From the NCBI GenBank assembly GCA_947283485.1, contig CAMYOU010000006.1, forward strand, positions 1 through 62,096: a stretch of 62,096 nucleotides of DNA. The letters are read 5' to 3'. The notes beneath the pieces were generated by a model. It saw only the letters and a program-made list of their open reading frames with translations, ran no database searches and was not told where the DNA came from. Origin of the DNA: an uncultured Peptostreptococcaceae bacterium. GTDB lineage: Bacteria; Bacillota; Clostridia; Tissierellales; Peptoniphilaceae. Made by a program: the position numbers and the translations under genes. The first letter of the stretch is position 1. Every line of letters begins with the position of its first letter. Below, piece after piece: positions 23,976-33,722 of this stretch.

Positions 23976-26117
23976 ATGATTGATGAACTGATTCAAAAAA
24001 TAAAAGAATACAATCCGACGACGGACGAGGCACTGATTCGAAAAGCTTATGAACTTGCTTTTGAAGCGCACAAAAACCAGAAGAGAAACTCCGGCGAACC
24101 GTACATCATTCATCCCGTGCAAGTTTCGATGATCCTTGCCGATCTCAATATGGATGACGCGACGATTGCGGCGGGGCTCATGCACGATGTTCTCGAAGAT
24201 ACGTCTTGGACACACGATGAGATGGAAGCCATTTTCGGCGAGGAAATTACGAATCTCGTCGAAGGCGTTACGAAACTCAAGAACTTGAACTACAAATCCG
24301 CACAGGAGAGTCAAGCGGAGAATATCCGCAAGATGGTCATGGCGATGAGTAAGGACATTCGCGTCATCATCATCAAACTTGCCGATCGACTGCACAATAT
24401 GCGGACGCTTGAGTATATGACTGCGGAAAAGAAGATCAAAATCGCAACGGAAACCATCGAGATTTACGTACCGCTTGCCCACAGACTCGGTATTTATGCC
24501 ATCAAATGGGAACTTGAGGATCTATGCCTGCGCTATCTGCATCCCGATGCATACTACGATCTCGCGCATAAGATCGACAAGAAACGCATTGAACGCGAAC
24601 ACGAGATTGAGCGCATCTCAGAGGAACTCAAGGCACGGATGGCGGAGTTTAAGATTCGCGGCGATGTCACCGGCAGACCCAAGTCCATCTATTCCATTTG
24701 GAAAAAAATGACGACACAACAGAAGTCCTTCGATCAGATCTTCGATCTTACGGCTCTGCGCGTCATTGTGGATACGGTAAAAGATTGTTACGGCGTCCTC
24801 GGCATTGTCCACACACTGTGGAAGCCGATCCCCGGGCGTTTCAAAGACTATATCGCGATGCCGAAGCACAATATGTATCAGTCTCTTCATACGACTGTCC
24901 TCAATTCAACGGGGGACACGTTTGAAGTACAAATCCGTACATGGGAGATGCACAAAACGGCTGAATACGGTATCGCCGCCCATTGGAAATACAAAGAGGG
25001 CAGAAACAAATCCAATAATTTTGATGAGAAACTCAATTGGCTCAGACAACTGATGGAATGGCAAAAAGATCTGAGCGATTCCAAAGAATTTATGGAAACG
25101 CTCAAGGGAGATTTTTTCAGCGACGAGGTGTATGTCTTTTCTCCCAAGGGAGATGTCGTCAATCTTCCTATCGGATCGACGCCGGTGGATTTTGCCTATC
25201 GCGTGCACAGTGCGGTCGGCAATCACTGCGTGGGAGCCAAAGTCGACGGAAAAATCGTCCCACTTTCGCACGAACTGAGAACGGGGAATATCGTAGAGAT
25301 TCTCACGGCGTCGAATTCTCCGGGACCCAGTCGCGATTGGCTCAATATCGTTAAATCCAATCAGGCGCGCACGAAGATCAAACAATGGTTCAAACGCGAA
25401 GACCGCGATATCAACCTTGTTCGTGGACGCGATGCCGTCGAGCGCGAAGTGCGCAAACGCGGGTATCCCTATAGCGAGATTTTAAAAGACGAATGGTTAA
25501 TCGCGATTGCAAACCGTTACGCGTCCAATTCGATCGATGATCTCTTCGTCCATGTCGGATACGGGACTGTTTCGACCGGACAAGTCGTCAATCGCTTGGA
25601 GGACTACTACAAGGCGTACTACAAAACGAACAAGCCGAAAGTTGAACCGGTGGATTTTGAGGTCATTCGTAGACATTCTCCCGAAGGCGTTTGGGTAAAG
25701 GGCGTCGACAATATCAAGATCAAACTCGCGCGTTGTTGCAATCCGCTTCCGGGAGATGAAATCGTCGGCTATATCACGCGCGGTAGCGGCGTTTCGGTAC
25801 ATCGCAAGGATTGTGCGAACATTTCGAATGTCGACCCTGCACGTTTTCTTGAAGTCCATTGGGACAACGAGGTGCATGACAAATACGAGACGTCCATAGA
25901 TATCTTGGCATTTGATCTCACGGGCGTTCTTGCTGAACTTACGACAAAATTCAATGACGCCAAGGTGCCGATTTTAGGCATACGGGCAAGAGCCAATAAA
26001 GACCGCACGGTATCCATCGAGTTCAATGTGACGGTCAAGAGCAAAGAGTTTATGAATTCTCTCATCAAGCAGTTAAACGCAGTCAACGGCGTGCTTGAAG
26101 TGAAACGTTCCAAGTAG
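23976..26117 (+). CDS. rel: Bifunctional (p)ppGpp synthetase/hydrolase Rel
   Basis: 713 residues, full-length RSH. HD hydrolase domain with HPVQV and LMHDVLEDTSWT (about 45-75), a synthetase domain containing VTGRPKSIYSIWKKM and LTALRVIVDT (about 235-270), and a TGS domain (DEVYVFSPKGDVVNLP, about 385-445). A zinc/helical region with RCCNPLPGDEIVGYITRG follows, and a C-terminal ACT domain ends the protein. With the HD motif intact the enzyme should both make and degrade the alarmone. ATG 23976 follows GCAAGGAG; upstream in-frame codons lie before the promoter. Confidence 0.95.
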   Translation: MIDELIQKIKEYNPTTDEALIRKAYELAFEAHKNQKRNSGEPYIIHPVQVSMILADLNMDDATIAAGLMHDVLEDTSWTHDEMEAIFGEEITNLVEGVTKLKNLNYKSAQESQAENIRKMVMAMSKDIRVIIIKLADRLHNMRTLEYMTAEKKIKIATETIEIYVPLAHRLGIYAIKWELEDLCLRYLHPDAYYDLAHKIDKKRIEREHEIERISEELKARMAEFKIRGDVTGRPKSIYSIWKKMTTQQKSFDQIFDLTALRVIVDTVKDCYGVLGIVHTLWKPIPGRFKDYIAMPKHNMYQSLHTTVLNSTGDTFEVQIRTWEMHKTAEYGIAAHWKYKEGRNKSNNFDEKLNWLRQLMEWQKDLSDSKEFMETLKGDFFSDEVYVFSPKGDVVNLPIGSTPVDFAYRVHSAVGNHCVGAKVDGKIVPLSHELRTGNIVEILTASNSPGPSRDWLNIVKSNQARTKIKQWFKREDRDINLVRGRDAVEREVRKRGYPYSEILKDEWLIAIANRYASNSIDDLFVHVGYGTVSTGQVVNRLEDYYKAYYKTNKPKVEPVDFEVIRRHSPEGVWVKGVDNIKIKLARCCNPLPGDEIVGYITRGSGVSVHRKDCANISNVDPARFLEVHWDNEVHDKYETSIDILAFDLTGVLAELTTKFNDAKVPILGIRARANKDRTVSIEFNVTVKSKEFMNSLIKQLNAVNGVLEVKRSK

Positions 26118-26125
26118 GTGATAGG

Positions 26126-26575
26126 ATGCGAGCGGTGATTCAAAGAGTTAAAGAAGCGTCTGTCGACGTCAATGGACGCACCATCGGAAAAATTGCGGAC
26201 GGTCTTCTCATCCTCCTCGGTGTGGAAGACGGAGATGATACGTCCGATCTTCAATATGTGTATCAAAAAACGACCGGGCTTCGCATCTTTCAAGATGACG
26301 ACGGAAAGATGAATCGCTCCGTATCCGATATCGGAGGAGAGCTTCTCGTCGTTTCGCAGTTTACCCTTCTCGGGGACGTGAGAAAAGGAAAGAGACCGTC
26401 CTTTACGGCGAGCGCGGCTCCCCACAGTGCAAAAGAACTCTACAAAGCCTTTTGCGACTTGGCAAGAAATGACGGATTTCCAGTTGCGACGGGAGAATTC
26501 GGAGCGCACATGGAAGTGAAACTACTCAATGACGGTCCCGTTACGATTTTATTGGATTCCCGCAAGCGTTTTTAA
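26126..26575 (+). CDS. dtd: D-aminoacyl-tRNA deacylase
   Basis: 149 residues, the standard DTD length. MRAVIQRVKEASVDV start, active-site segment VVSQFTLLGD and the C-terminal FGAHMEVKLLNDGPVT cross-subunit motif. It removes D-amino acids and glycine mischarged on tRNA. Eight bases after rel, as is usual in Firmicutes. Shine-Dalgarno GTAGGTGAT. Confidence 0.95.
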   Translation: MRAVIQRVKEASVDVNGRTIGKIADGLLILLGVEDGDDTSDLQYVYQKTTGLRIFQDDDGKMNRSVSDIGGELLVVSQFTLLGDVRKGKRPSFTASAAPHSAKELYKAFCDLARNDGFPVATGEFGAHMEVKLLNDGPVTILLDSRKRF

Positions 26576-26593
26576 GACCGGAAAGGAAAAAAT

Positions 26594-27205
26594 ATGAACA
26601 TTGAACGCATGATCATCGGTGCTTTTGCCGTGAATACGTATTTAATCGTTGACGAAGACACCAACGAGGCCTTTGTCATCGATCCGGGCGCATGCCCCAA
26701 AGAACTCTTGCAGAGACTCAAAGAAAAAAAACTTCTCGGCATTCTTCTGACACACGGACATGTCGATCACATCGGAGGGGTTACGGAACTGATCGAAGCG
26801 CACCATGCACCTCTCTATGCGGGCGCAAACGAGCGCGCGCTTTTATCCGATGCGAGACTCAACTTATCGGGAATGATGGGCGTTCCACTAAGTCTCAAGG
26901 CGGATGTCGAGGTGAATGACGGGGACACGATTCCATTTGGTAAGAGTACGATCCGAGTTCTCGCACTCCCCGGACACACGGCAGGCGGGGTCGGTTATCT
27001 CATCGGAGATGTCCTATTCTCAGGAGATACACTCTTTCAAGGCTCGATCGGACGCACCGATTTTCCCACGGGCGATTATGAAACGCTCATACGTTCCGTG
27101 GAGGAGAAAATTTTCACACTTCCGGACAATACTTTGATCCTCTCTGGTCATGGTGAAAAGACGACGGTCGGCATTGAAAAGACGACCAATCCATTTTTCC
27201 TATGA
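26594..27205 (+). CDS. Metallo-beta-lactamase-fold hydrolase (glyoxalase II-like)
   Basis: 203 residues. Zinc motif THGHVDHIGG (HxHxDH), then PGHTAGGVGY, FSGDTLFQGSIGRTDFP and the last metal His in LSGHGEKTTVG. Short glyoxalase-II-like proteins of this kind are found after rel-dtd in Firmicutes; the physiological substrate is not established. Shine-Dalgarno CGGAAAGGAAAA. It overlaps the hemZ start by 4 bases. Confidence 0.88.
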   Translation: MNIERMIIGAFAVNTYLIVDEDTNEAFVIDPGACPKELLQRLKEKKLLGILLTHGHVDHIGGVTELIEAHHAPLYAGANERALLSDARLNLSGMMGVPLSLKADVEVNDGDTIPFGKSTIRVLALPGHTAGGVGYLIGDVLFSGDTLFQGSIGRTDFPTGDYETLIRSVEEKIFTLPDNTLILSGHGEKTTVGIEKTTNPFFL

Positions 27206-28470
27206 TCTCGAAAGGTGCGCTTGACCTATCTAGAGTCTTTGCTCTCTTAAACGGAGAAGAGCGATTTCAAACGATTCCATGGAAAGAAGAACTCGAAAGA
27301 TCTGCCGTAGCGGGTCTTTTTTCTTCGGAAATGGATGAGAAGAGGATGTTATTTGACCTTTTGACTCCGTATGCGGAAACACTCCCGCCATGGGGAATCT
27401 TAACCGGCGTCAGACCGTCCAAACGATACCGCGAATTGCGAAAACAATACGGACGTCTTGAAGCGCGCAAAAGCATGCACGAACGCGATCGGGTGTCATT
27501 TCCAAAGATCGAAAAACTCGAGGCGATCTATGAAGCGACATCGGAGATCCGAGTGGAGCCGCAAGATATTATCGTCTACATCCATATTCCGTTCTGTCCG
27601 TCGCGTTGCACCTACTGCAGCTTCACATCGTATGTATCGAATGAGAAAGACGATTCGAGACGACTTATCTACGGAGATCACTTGCTTCGCGAAATGGAAA
27701 GTGCGCTCGAACTGCTTCATGCTCGGAAGATCCGCGCACTCTATATCGGCGGCGGAACACCGACCATGCTTTCTGCAAGGTTTTACGAGAAAGTCCTCGC
27801 GATCCTCAAACCGTATTTTTCGGACGATGTGGAAATCACGATCGAAGCTGGGAGAGTGGATACTTTTGACGGCGATGATCTCTATGCGCTACGAGAAATC
27901 GGCTGTACACGGATCTCAATCAATCCGCAGACCTTTACAAAGTCGGCACAAAAGAAGATTCACCGAGAACTCGACGAGCGTACATTTGAGAAGTTATTTG
28001 CCGTCGCAAAAGAACTTTTTACGGTCAACATGGATCTCATTGCGGGACTTCCCGGAGAAACCGAAGGAAGTTTTCGCGCAACAGTCGAGCGCGCCTTATA
28101 CTATGGGCCGGACAATCTTTCGATCCATGCGCTGGCAAAGAAAGCCAAGGCGGAGCTAACGAGCGAAGAGATAGGTGTCATCGAATTTTCGGAGCCGAAG
28201 GACTACACGCCCTATTATCTCTATAGACAAAAAGACATTTCCGGGGCGGCGGAAAACACGGGATATACACTTCCCGGTCACCTCTGCCTTTACAATGTCC
28301 TCGTCATGGAGGAATGGACGGATGTATTGGGTTTCGGAGTGGGCGCGGTTTCCCACTTTACAATCGGAGATCAAAGATTTCGCATTCCGAATACGAAAGA
28401 TCTCACGCGTTACTTCAACGGTCACTACCAAACACTTCTTGAAAAACTGCAACAAAAAAAGTCCGTATGA
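27202..28470 (+). CDS. hemZ: Coproporphyrinogen dehydrogenase-like radical SAM protein HemZ
   Basis: 422 residues. An N-terminal region of about 120 residues with the HemZ-like WGILTGVRPSKRYRELRKQYG precedes the radical SAM cluster CPSRCTYCSF (CxxxCxxC), then GGGTPTMLS, RISINPQTF and DLIAGLPGET. HemZ-type proteins are HemN paralogues; oxygen-independent coproporphyrinogen oxidation is assumed but not proven for this clade. No other heme gene is in the window. The start ATG 27202 overlaps the hydrolase stop (ATGA). Confidence 0.88.
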   Translation: MISKGALDLSRVFALLNGEERFQTIPWKEELERSAVAGLFSSEMDEKRMLFDLLTPYAETLPPWGILTGVRPSKRYRELRKQYGRLEARKSMHERDRVSFPKIEKLEAIYEATSEIRVEPQDIIVYIHIPFCPSRCTYCSFTSYVSNEKDDSRRLIYGDHLLREMESALELLHARKIRALYIGGGTPTMLSARFYEKVLAILKPYFSDDVEITIEAGRVDTFDGDDLYALREIGCTRISINPQTFTKSAQKKIHRELDERTFEKLFAVAKELFTVNMDLIAGLPGETEGSFRATVERALYYGPDNLSIHALAKKAKAELTSEEIGVIEFSEPKDYTPYYLYRQKDISGAAENTGYTLPGHLCLYNVLVMEEWTDVLGFGVGAVSHFTIGDQRFRIPNTKDLTRYFNGHYQTLLEKLQQKKSV

Positions 28471-28489
28471 TTCGCATACGGACTTTTTT
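28455..28489. terminator. Bidirectional terminator between hemZ and thiC
   Basis: Stem GTCCGTATG/CATACGGAC with loop ATTCG, flanked by an A run on the left and a T run on the right, so it works on both strands. It lies exactly between the convergent hemZ and thiC stops and overlaps the last hemZ codons. Confidence 0.9.
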
Positions 28490-28491
28490 GA

Positions 28492-29787
28492 TTAGAGATC
28501 GACTTCGCCGCACTCCAGAATTTTGGAAGTGGTACGAATCGCACACATTTTACCGCACATGGAGCAGGAATGTCTCTCTTCCGGCGGTTTCGACTCAAAA
28601 TAGTTTCTCGGCTTCTCGGGATCAATGGCGAGGGAGAACATCTTTTCCCAGTCGAGATCGTGTCTTGCTCGACTCATGGCGTTATCCTGATCACGCGCAC
28701 CCGGAATGCCTTTTGCCATGTCCGCAGCATGCGCCGCGATGCGCGATGCGATGATTCCTTCGCGAACGTCACTGTAATCGGGGAGACGAAGATGCTCCGC
28801 GGGCGTTACATAACAGAGGAAATCCGCTCCGTACGTTGCGGCAATCGCGCCGCCGATGGCACTCGTGATATGGTCATAGCCGGGAGCAATATCCGTAACG
28901 AGCGGTCCGAGGACATAGAACGGTGCGTTGTGGCAGAGTTTCTTTTGAATTTCCATATTGGCTGCGATTTCGTTGATGGTCATATGACCGGGACCCTCAA
29001 TCATAACTTGGACATCTTGCGCCCATGCGCGTTTCGCCAAAATACCGAGTTCGATGAGTTCGGAAATTTGTGCGGCGTCGCTGGAATCGTGCGTTGATCC
29101 CGGACGTAAGGAGTCGCCGATCGAAATCGTAACGTCATGTTCTCTTAGAATCTCTAAGAGACGATCATAATGTTCATAGAACGGGTTTTCGTTTCCAGTC
29201 ATTTCCATCCAGGCAAAGAGGAGAGAGCCTCCACGAGAAACGATATTCGTGATGCGCTCGGTTTCTTTGAAATAGGAGAGTGCTCTGCGATTGATTCCGG
29301 CATGGATGGTCATAAAGTCGACGCCTTCGTGCGCCTGATGCTCAATCATGTCGAAGAAATCGTCGACCGTCATATCCTTTAATTCTTTTTCTAAATAGCC
29401 GAACGCGTCGTACATCGGAACGGTTCCGATCATAAGCGGCGACTTTTTAATCAGTTCGGTGCGAAATGCCGCCGTCTTGCCATAGTTCGACAAGTCCATA
29501 ATCGCATGTGCCTCAAGTTCTTCGGCGAGCTTTACTTTTTTCCATTCTTCTTCATACCGCGCATCGTCGGAGCTTACGCCGAGATTGACATTGATCTTGG
29601 TCTTCAGTCCTCGACCGACGCCGACGGCATTGAGCGAAGTGTGATGGATATTGGCGGGAATGGCAATGCTGCCGTTGGCAACGCGCTCCAATAAAAGTTC
29701 TTCAGAAATGGATTCTTTGGAAAGCACTTGTTTCATCTGAGGGGTAAGGATGCCTTTTCTTGCGGCTTCCATCTGTGTTTTATACAT
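28492..29787 (-). CDS. thiC: Phosphomethylpyrimidine synthase ThiC
   Basis: 431 residues, the short anaerobic form without the N-terminal extension of E. coli ThiC. Radical SAM enzyme that rearranges AIR to HMP-P for thiamine. Landmarks: GSIAIPANIHH, the substrate region with MTIHAGI, SIGDSLRPG, EGPGHM, and the C-terminal cluster CSMCGKMC (CxxCxxxxC). The start is taken at 29787 after AAGGAG, not the earlier in-frame ATG. The only minus-strand gene recognised here. I searched its 5' region by eye for a TPP riboswitch and saw none. Confidence 0.95.
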   Translation of the reverse strand: MYKTQMEAARKGILTPQMKQVLSKESISEELLLERVANGSIAIPANIHHTSLNAVGVGRGLKTKINVNLGVSSDDARYEEEWKKVKLAEELEAHAIMDLSNYGKTAAFRTELIKKSPLMIGTVPMYDAFGYLEKELKDMTVDDFFDMIEHQAHEGVDFMTIHAGINRRALSYFKETERITNIVSRGGSLLFAWMEMTGNENPFYEHYDRLLEILREHDVTISIGDSLRPGSTHDSSDAAQISELIELGILAKRAWAQDVQVMIEGPGHMTINEIAANMEIQKKLCHNAPFYVLGPLVTDIAPGYDHITSAIGGAIAATYGADFLCYVTPAEHLRLPDYSDVREGIIASRIAAHAADMAKGIPGARDQDNAMSRARHDLDWEKMFSLAIDPEKPRNYFESKPPEERHSCSMCGKMCAIRTTSKILECGEVDL

Positions 29788-29808
29788 AAATTCTCCTTTC
29801 ACCATGAA

Positions 29809-29837
29809 CTGTAGTCAATGATTTCCATCATTTACAG
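29809..29837. repeat. Interrupted inverted repeat in thiC-pucR intergenic region
   Basis: CTGTA-gtc-AATGAT-TTCC-ATCATT-TACAG: two stacked arms of 5 and 6 bp with a 3-base bulge. It sits about 22 bases before the thiC start on the opposite strand and could be an operator or 5'-leader hairpin of thiC. Confidence 0.45.
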
Positions 29838-29945
29838 TAAATCTTTTGCTGTGGGAAATATCGTATCATGCAGATATACTTCGTGCAAGTTTATCCGAGC
29901 GATGAATGACAAAGATCCATTGACAAAAGAAAGCTTCTTCGTATC

Positions 29946-29974
29946 TTTACGATATCGTGCCGATTTGATATACT
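29946..29974 (+). promoter_or_regulatory. Promoter of pucR-comG-like operon
   Basis: TTTACG (29946-29951), 17 bases, TATACT (29969-29974), 30 bases before ATG 30004. A perfect TTGACA at 29920 lacks a -10 at the right spacing. Confidence 0.55.
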
Positions 29975-30003
29975 CCTTATATGAAACGCACAAAGGAGGA
30001 TGC

Positions 30004-31464
30004 ATGAAGATCTCACTCACTTATCTTTTGACTGTGCTGGCTAAATTCAAACCCGATCACAGAATCAACAGCGATGCTTATTTCGAGAATATTCGCCTCT
30101 TGGATCTCGGATCGTTGGATCTCAAACCGAATACCCTCTATGTAACAAATGTGCGTGATTTCGGCATTGTGAATAATCGGATCAAGAATTGCACATTGAT
30201 TGTCTGTGACCATCTCGGACTCATGGAAAAAGTCGACGTTTCACCCGATATGAACCTCATCGTCGTCAAGGATCGCATTTCGACGGAGCGACTGATGAAT
30301 CATTTGATCGGTGTTTTTGACTCGTTTCAATGCACGGCAAACGACATTCTGTCAATGACTTTGGAACATAAAGAATATTTTGTTTTATATGATCGTTTGA
30401 CGAAACTTATGGACATCCCTCTCGTTGTACTGAGCGATGATTTTGGAATTCTCGGTACGACGAACGGCGCACCTCGAGAAGTCGGAGAAAATCTCAAGCG
30501 TCTCTTGAGGGAGGAGTCGGAAGACCTCGTCAATGAAAAAATTATCGAAGCGGATGCATCAAGGGGCTTATACGTCAAAATCAACCGTGTGAACATGCGC
30601 ATCGTCTATGAACTTGTATGTTTCCCGAGCGGTTTTGCAGGGAAAGAGGAATTTTTTCATCTTCTCCATCTCTTGTCTCCCGCTCTGTCCGAGTTACTAT
30701 CTTCCGGAGAGGATCGGGATGTTCTCGTGCGCGATCTCATGACGAAACTCCTCTATCCGTCCGGAGATGAGAATCTCGTCTTGTCGCGACTCGAGCAATT
30801 GCATTGGGGCATGGATAACCAATATCGCATCTATTACACGGAAGAGAAGGAAGCTCTCACCGCACGTCTGCGTAATGAATTTAGCAAGGTCACGCGCTCG
30901 AATACGATTCTCGAGATCGGCACGAGTACGGTTTTGGTAATAAACCTTTCTCAAGGAAAACTCGATGAAGCGCGTCTGGATCGCATTGTCCGTCATGGCG
31001 ATACACGTTTTGTCGAGTCGAACCCTTTGCGTGGACTCAAGGATTTTCACGCCGTGTACAACGCGTGCAGAAATGTCTATCAGGCCTCCACGCAAAAAGA
31101 TGTCATCACCATGAAGAGTGGATATTATGACCTCGTCTATGAGAAACTCAAAGAGAGTGTCAATGTCCGTACGCTATTGCATCCGTCCGTCTTGTCACTC
31201 TATCAACAGGATATGGATGATCGCTCCGACAATCTCGAGACGCTCTATATTTATCTTTTGCATGAACGTTCTTATCTCAAGGCTTCGAAACTGATGAATC
31301 TACACCGTAATTCCATCGTCTATCGCGTTGGACGTGTACAGGAGATGTTTCCGATGGATCTTGATGATGAGACCGTGCGGAACTATATCCTCTTTTCATA
31401 TGAAATGCTCAAGCGTATGGAGAAGGACGCATCGCTTCGGAGCACTTTGGTTGGAGAAAAGTAA
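30004..31464 (+). CDS. PucR/CdaR-type transcriptional regulator
   Basis: 486 residues. The C-terminal 60 residues form the PucR-type helix-turn-helix (ETLYIYLLHERSYLKASKLMNLHRNSIVYRVGRVQE), in which LHRNSIVYR is the recognition-helix signature. The N-terminal 400 residues are a predicted sensory region of mixed alpha/beta character without a motif I can name. ATG 30004 follows AAAGGAGGATGC; an in-frame ATG at 29818 lies before the promoter and is rejected. The stop codon TAA shares its last base with the ATG of the pilus ATPase gene, so regulator and pseudopilus genes are one transcription and translation unit. Confidence 0.85.
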   Translation: MKISLTYLLTVLAKFKPDHRINSDAYFENIRLLDLGSLDLKPNTLYVTNVRDFGIVNNRIKNCTLIVCDHLGLMEKVDVSPDMNLIVVKDRISTERLMNHLIGVFDSFQCTANDILSMTLEHKEYFVLYDRLTKLMDIPLVVLSDDFGILGTTNGAPREVGENLKRLLREESEDLVNEKIIEADASRGLYVKINRVNMRIVYELVCFPSGFAGKEEFFHLLHLLSPALSELLSSGEDRDVLVRDLMTKLLYPSGDENLVLSRLEQLHWGMDNQYRIYYTEEKEALTARLRNEFSKVTRSNTILEIGTSTVLVINLSQGKLDEARLDRIVRHGDTRFVESNPLRGLKDFHAVYNACRNVYQASTQKDVITMKSGYYDLVYEKLKESVNVRTLLHPSVLSLYQQDMDDRSDNLETLYIYLLHERSYLKASKLMNLHRNSIVYRVGRVQEMFPMDLDDETVRNYILFSYEMLKRMEKDASLRSTLVGEK

Positions 31465-32669
31465 TGAAAGGGTACGCTTTTCAGGCGCTGACCTCCCTTT
31501 TGTCGGTGGAATCGAGCGTCGAATTTTGTCGTGCCGTGATTGAAGAAGCCATTGAAAGACGCGTAAGTGATATTCACTTTGAGCCTTTTGATGGCTTTTT
31601 TCGTATCCGATTTCGGAAAGACGGCGATCTTCTGACGGTGTTTCGCGGGGACATCAAATATTATGATGCCGTGCTTGGAAGATTAAAATATCTCACACAT
31701 GCCGACCGCGTTCAGAAAATTTTGCCATCGGACGGGCGTTTTACCTTTGTAGGCAGCAAGCATACGGTCGACATTCGCGGTGCAACGATGCCTACGATTT
31801 ACGGTGAAAAAGTGGCACTGCGCATTCTCGACGCACGTGCCTATGTAAGAAGTCGCGAGGAACTCGGCATGACGCCGGAAGTTTCCGAAGCCTTTTCGAA
31901 AATTCTCGCGAAAGAGCATGGACTCTTTCTCTTGTCCGGGATTACCGGATCCGGAAAGACGACGACACTTTATACGCTTATTCGGGAACTGTCTCAGAAG
32001 CCTATCAACATTCTCACGATTGAAGATCCTGTAGAGTATAAAATCGAAGGGATTACACAGGTTGCCGTGAATGAAAAAGCGGGGCTTGTATTTGATACGG
32101 TGTTAAAATCTTTTTTACGCCAAGATCCGGATGTCATCATGGTCGGTGAAATTCGCGATGCCGAAACAGCGCGACTGGCGATTCGCGCGGCTTTGACGGG
32201 GCATTTGATCCTTGCGACGATTCACACGAAAGACGCAATCAGTGCCATCACACGACTTCGCGATCTCGGCATAGAGGATTATCTCATCGCGTCATCTTTA
32301 ATCGGCGTGGCGTCGCAACGTTTGGTGCGCGTGCTATGTCCAAAATGCAAGGAAGTCCATGAGCCGGATGAAGTCGAGAAGATGAGTTTGCAACGCTACG
32401 GCTTGGAAACGAAACTCTATCGCCCGGCGGGGTGTAAAAAATGTTTTGGCGGATACGCCGGACGTACGGGCGTCTTTGAAGTCTTTCCGACGAATGCGAA
32501 GATTCGGGAAATGATCGCGTCGGGGAAAAGTGAAGATGAATTAAGACTTGTTGCACATGAGAAGCTCCCGACGATGATGGATCACGCGCTTCGCCTTCTC
32601 TCACGAGGAGATATCACAATTGTAGAAATGATGAGGAAAATCGAAAATGAAGTCCTTCCTGACGCGTGA
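31464..32669 (+). CDS. GspE/PilB/ComGA-type assembly ATPase
   Basis: 401 residues: the C-terminal ATPase core of the type II secretion/type IV pilus family without the extra N-terminal domain of PilB, so closer in size to ComGA. VSDIHFEPFDG, Walker A GITGSGKTTT (about 159-168), Asp box TIEDPVEY, Walker B DVIMVGEIRDAET, His box LATIHTKDA, and a zinc tetracysteine (LCPKCKE and GCKKCFGG). It powers pseudopilus extension. No PilT retraction ATPase is present in the window. Confidence 0.93.
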   Translation: MKGYAFQALTSLLSVESSVEFCRAVIEEAIERRVSDIHFEPFDGFFRIRFRKDGDLLTVFRGDIKYYDAVLGRLKYLTHADRVQKILPSDGRFTFVGSKHTVDIRGATMPTIYGEKVALRILDARAYVRSREELGMTPEVSEAFSKILAKEHGLFLLSGITGSGKTTTLYTLIRELSQKPINILTIEDPVEYKIEGITQVAVNEKAGLVFDTVLKSFLRQDPDVIMVGEIRDAETARLAIRAALTGHLILATIHTKDAISAITRLRDLGIEDYLIASSLIGVASQRLVRVLCPKCKEVHEPDEVEKMSLQRYGLETKLYRPAGCKKCFGGYAGRTGVFEVFPTNAKIREMIASGKSEDELRLVAHEKLPTMMDHALRLLSRGDITIVEMMRKIENEVLPDA

Positions 32670-33714
32670 GATTTTAACAAAACGAGATAAAATCCTTTTT
32701 ACCATGCGATTTACAGAAGAACTAAGCGTCTTACTCGGTGCGGGCGTGAAACTCACAGAAGCACTTGCTGTCATGGAAAAAGATCTGCGCGGCAGGAGAC
32801 AAGAGGAGATTGCCGCCTTACGCGCGGCGATAGAAAACGGCGTTCCCTTATCGCGCGCGATGAAAGATCGGGCGTTTTATCCGGATATTCTGATCGGTGT
32901 CGTGGAGTCGGGAGAAGAGACGGGTGATTTACCCAACGCCCTTGCAAAACTAAGCGAGTATTTTAGAGAGGAGTATGCCGCACAAGAAAAACTCAACAAC
33001 GCGCTTATTTACCCGACCGTGCTGGCATGCATCGTTCCTCTGGTCATTCATTTTTTGCTGATGTTTGTCTTGCCGGAATTTATGAAACTCTTTGCCGAAG
33101 CGGACGAACTTCTCCCGTTCACGACGAGGATCCTCATCGACGTAGCGATGTTTATGAACGCGATTGGACAATACATCGTCATGGCGGCGATTGTCCTATA
33201 CATTCTCTATCGACTGTGGGCACGAACTGAAAGGGGGCGGATCTATCGGGATCGGCGATTATTGCGCCGCTCTATTTTTGGAACGTTTCGTCTCGAGCGG
33301 CATCTCTATTCTTTCGCCTCCAATGCACATATCATGCTTGCGCACGGCGTGCACCTTTCGCGCGTGCTGGAGATTCTCGCCTATGCGAGTGAAAACAGAT
33401 ACATGCGCAGATTGACGCTGCAAGCAAAAGATGAATTGGAACACGGTAAATCGCTATACGAGTCCTTTCGAGATCAGAACATTTTTCCGGACGCATTTCT
33501 CTCGATTCTGAGAATCGGGGAAGAGAGCGGAGAGATGGTGAAACTCTTACACTCCGCCGCCCTGTTTTATCGAGGAAAAGTCGAGAGAAAAATGGAGAGA
33601 TTCCTCAAACTGATAGAGCCTGCGCTCATTCTTTCGCTTGCCGTCGTCGTAGGATTCGTCGTGTTTTCGATTGCGATTCCCATGTTTGATCTTGTCCGCA
33701 TCGTTGGAGAATAG
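32647..33714 (+). CDS. GspF/PilC/ComGB-type inner membrane platform protein
   Basis: 355 residues with two T2SSF repeats (about 15-135 and 220-340). Each starts with a cytosolic helical bundle and ends with a membrane segment (PTVLACIVPLVIHFLLMFVLP, 20 residues shown as TVLACIVPLVIHFLLMFVLP; and ALILSLAVVVGFVVFSIAIP). VVESGEETGDLPNAL and RIGEESGEMVKLL are the family signature in each repeat. It anchors the assembly ATPase. It overlaps the ATPase gene by 23 bases. Confidence 0.92.
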   Translation: MKSFLTREILTKRDKILFTMRFTEELSVLLGAGVKLTEALAVMEKDLRGRRQEEIAALRAAIENGVPLSRAMKDRAFYPDILIGVVESGEETGDLPNALAKLSEYFREEYAAQEKLNNALIYPTVLACIVPLVIHFLLMFVLPEFMKLFAEADELLPFTTRILIDVAMFMNAIGQYIVMAAIVLYILYRLWARTERGRIYRDRRLLRRSIFGTFRLERHLYSFASNAHIMLAHGVHLSRVLEILAYASENRYMRRLTLQAKDELEHGKSLYESFRDQNIFPDAFLSILRIGEESGEMVKLLHSAALFYRGKVERKMERFLKLIEPALILSLAVVVGFVVFSIAIPMFDLVRIVGE

Positions 33715-33722
33715 GAGGCATC

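Noticed and set aside
29818..30003. N-terminal extension of the PucR-type regulator from ATG 29818
   Set aside because: It would begin upstream of the promoter and inside the thiC-side inverted repeat; ATG 30004 has AAAGGAGGA.
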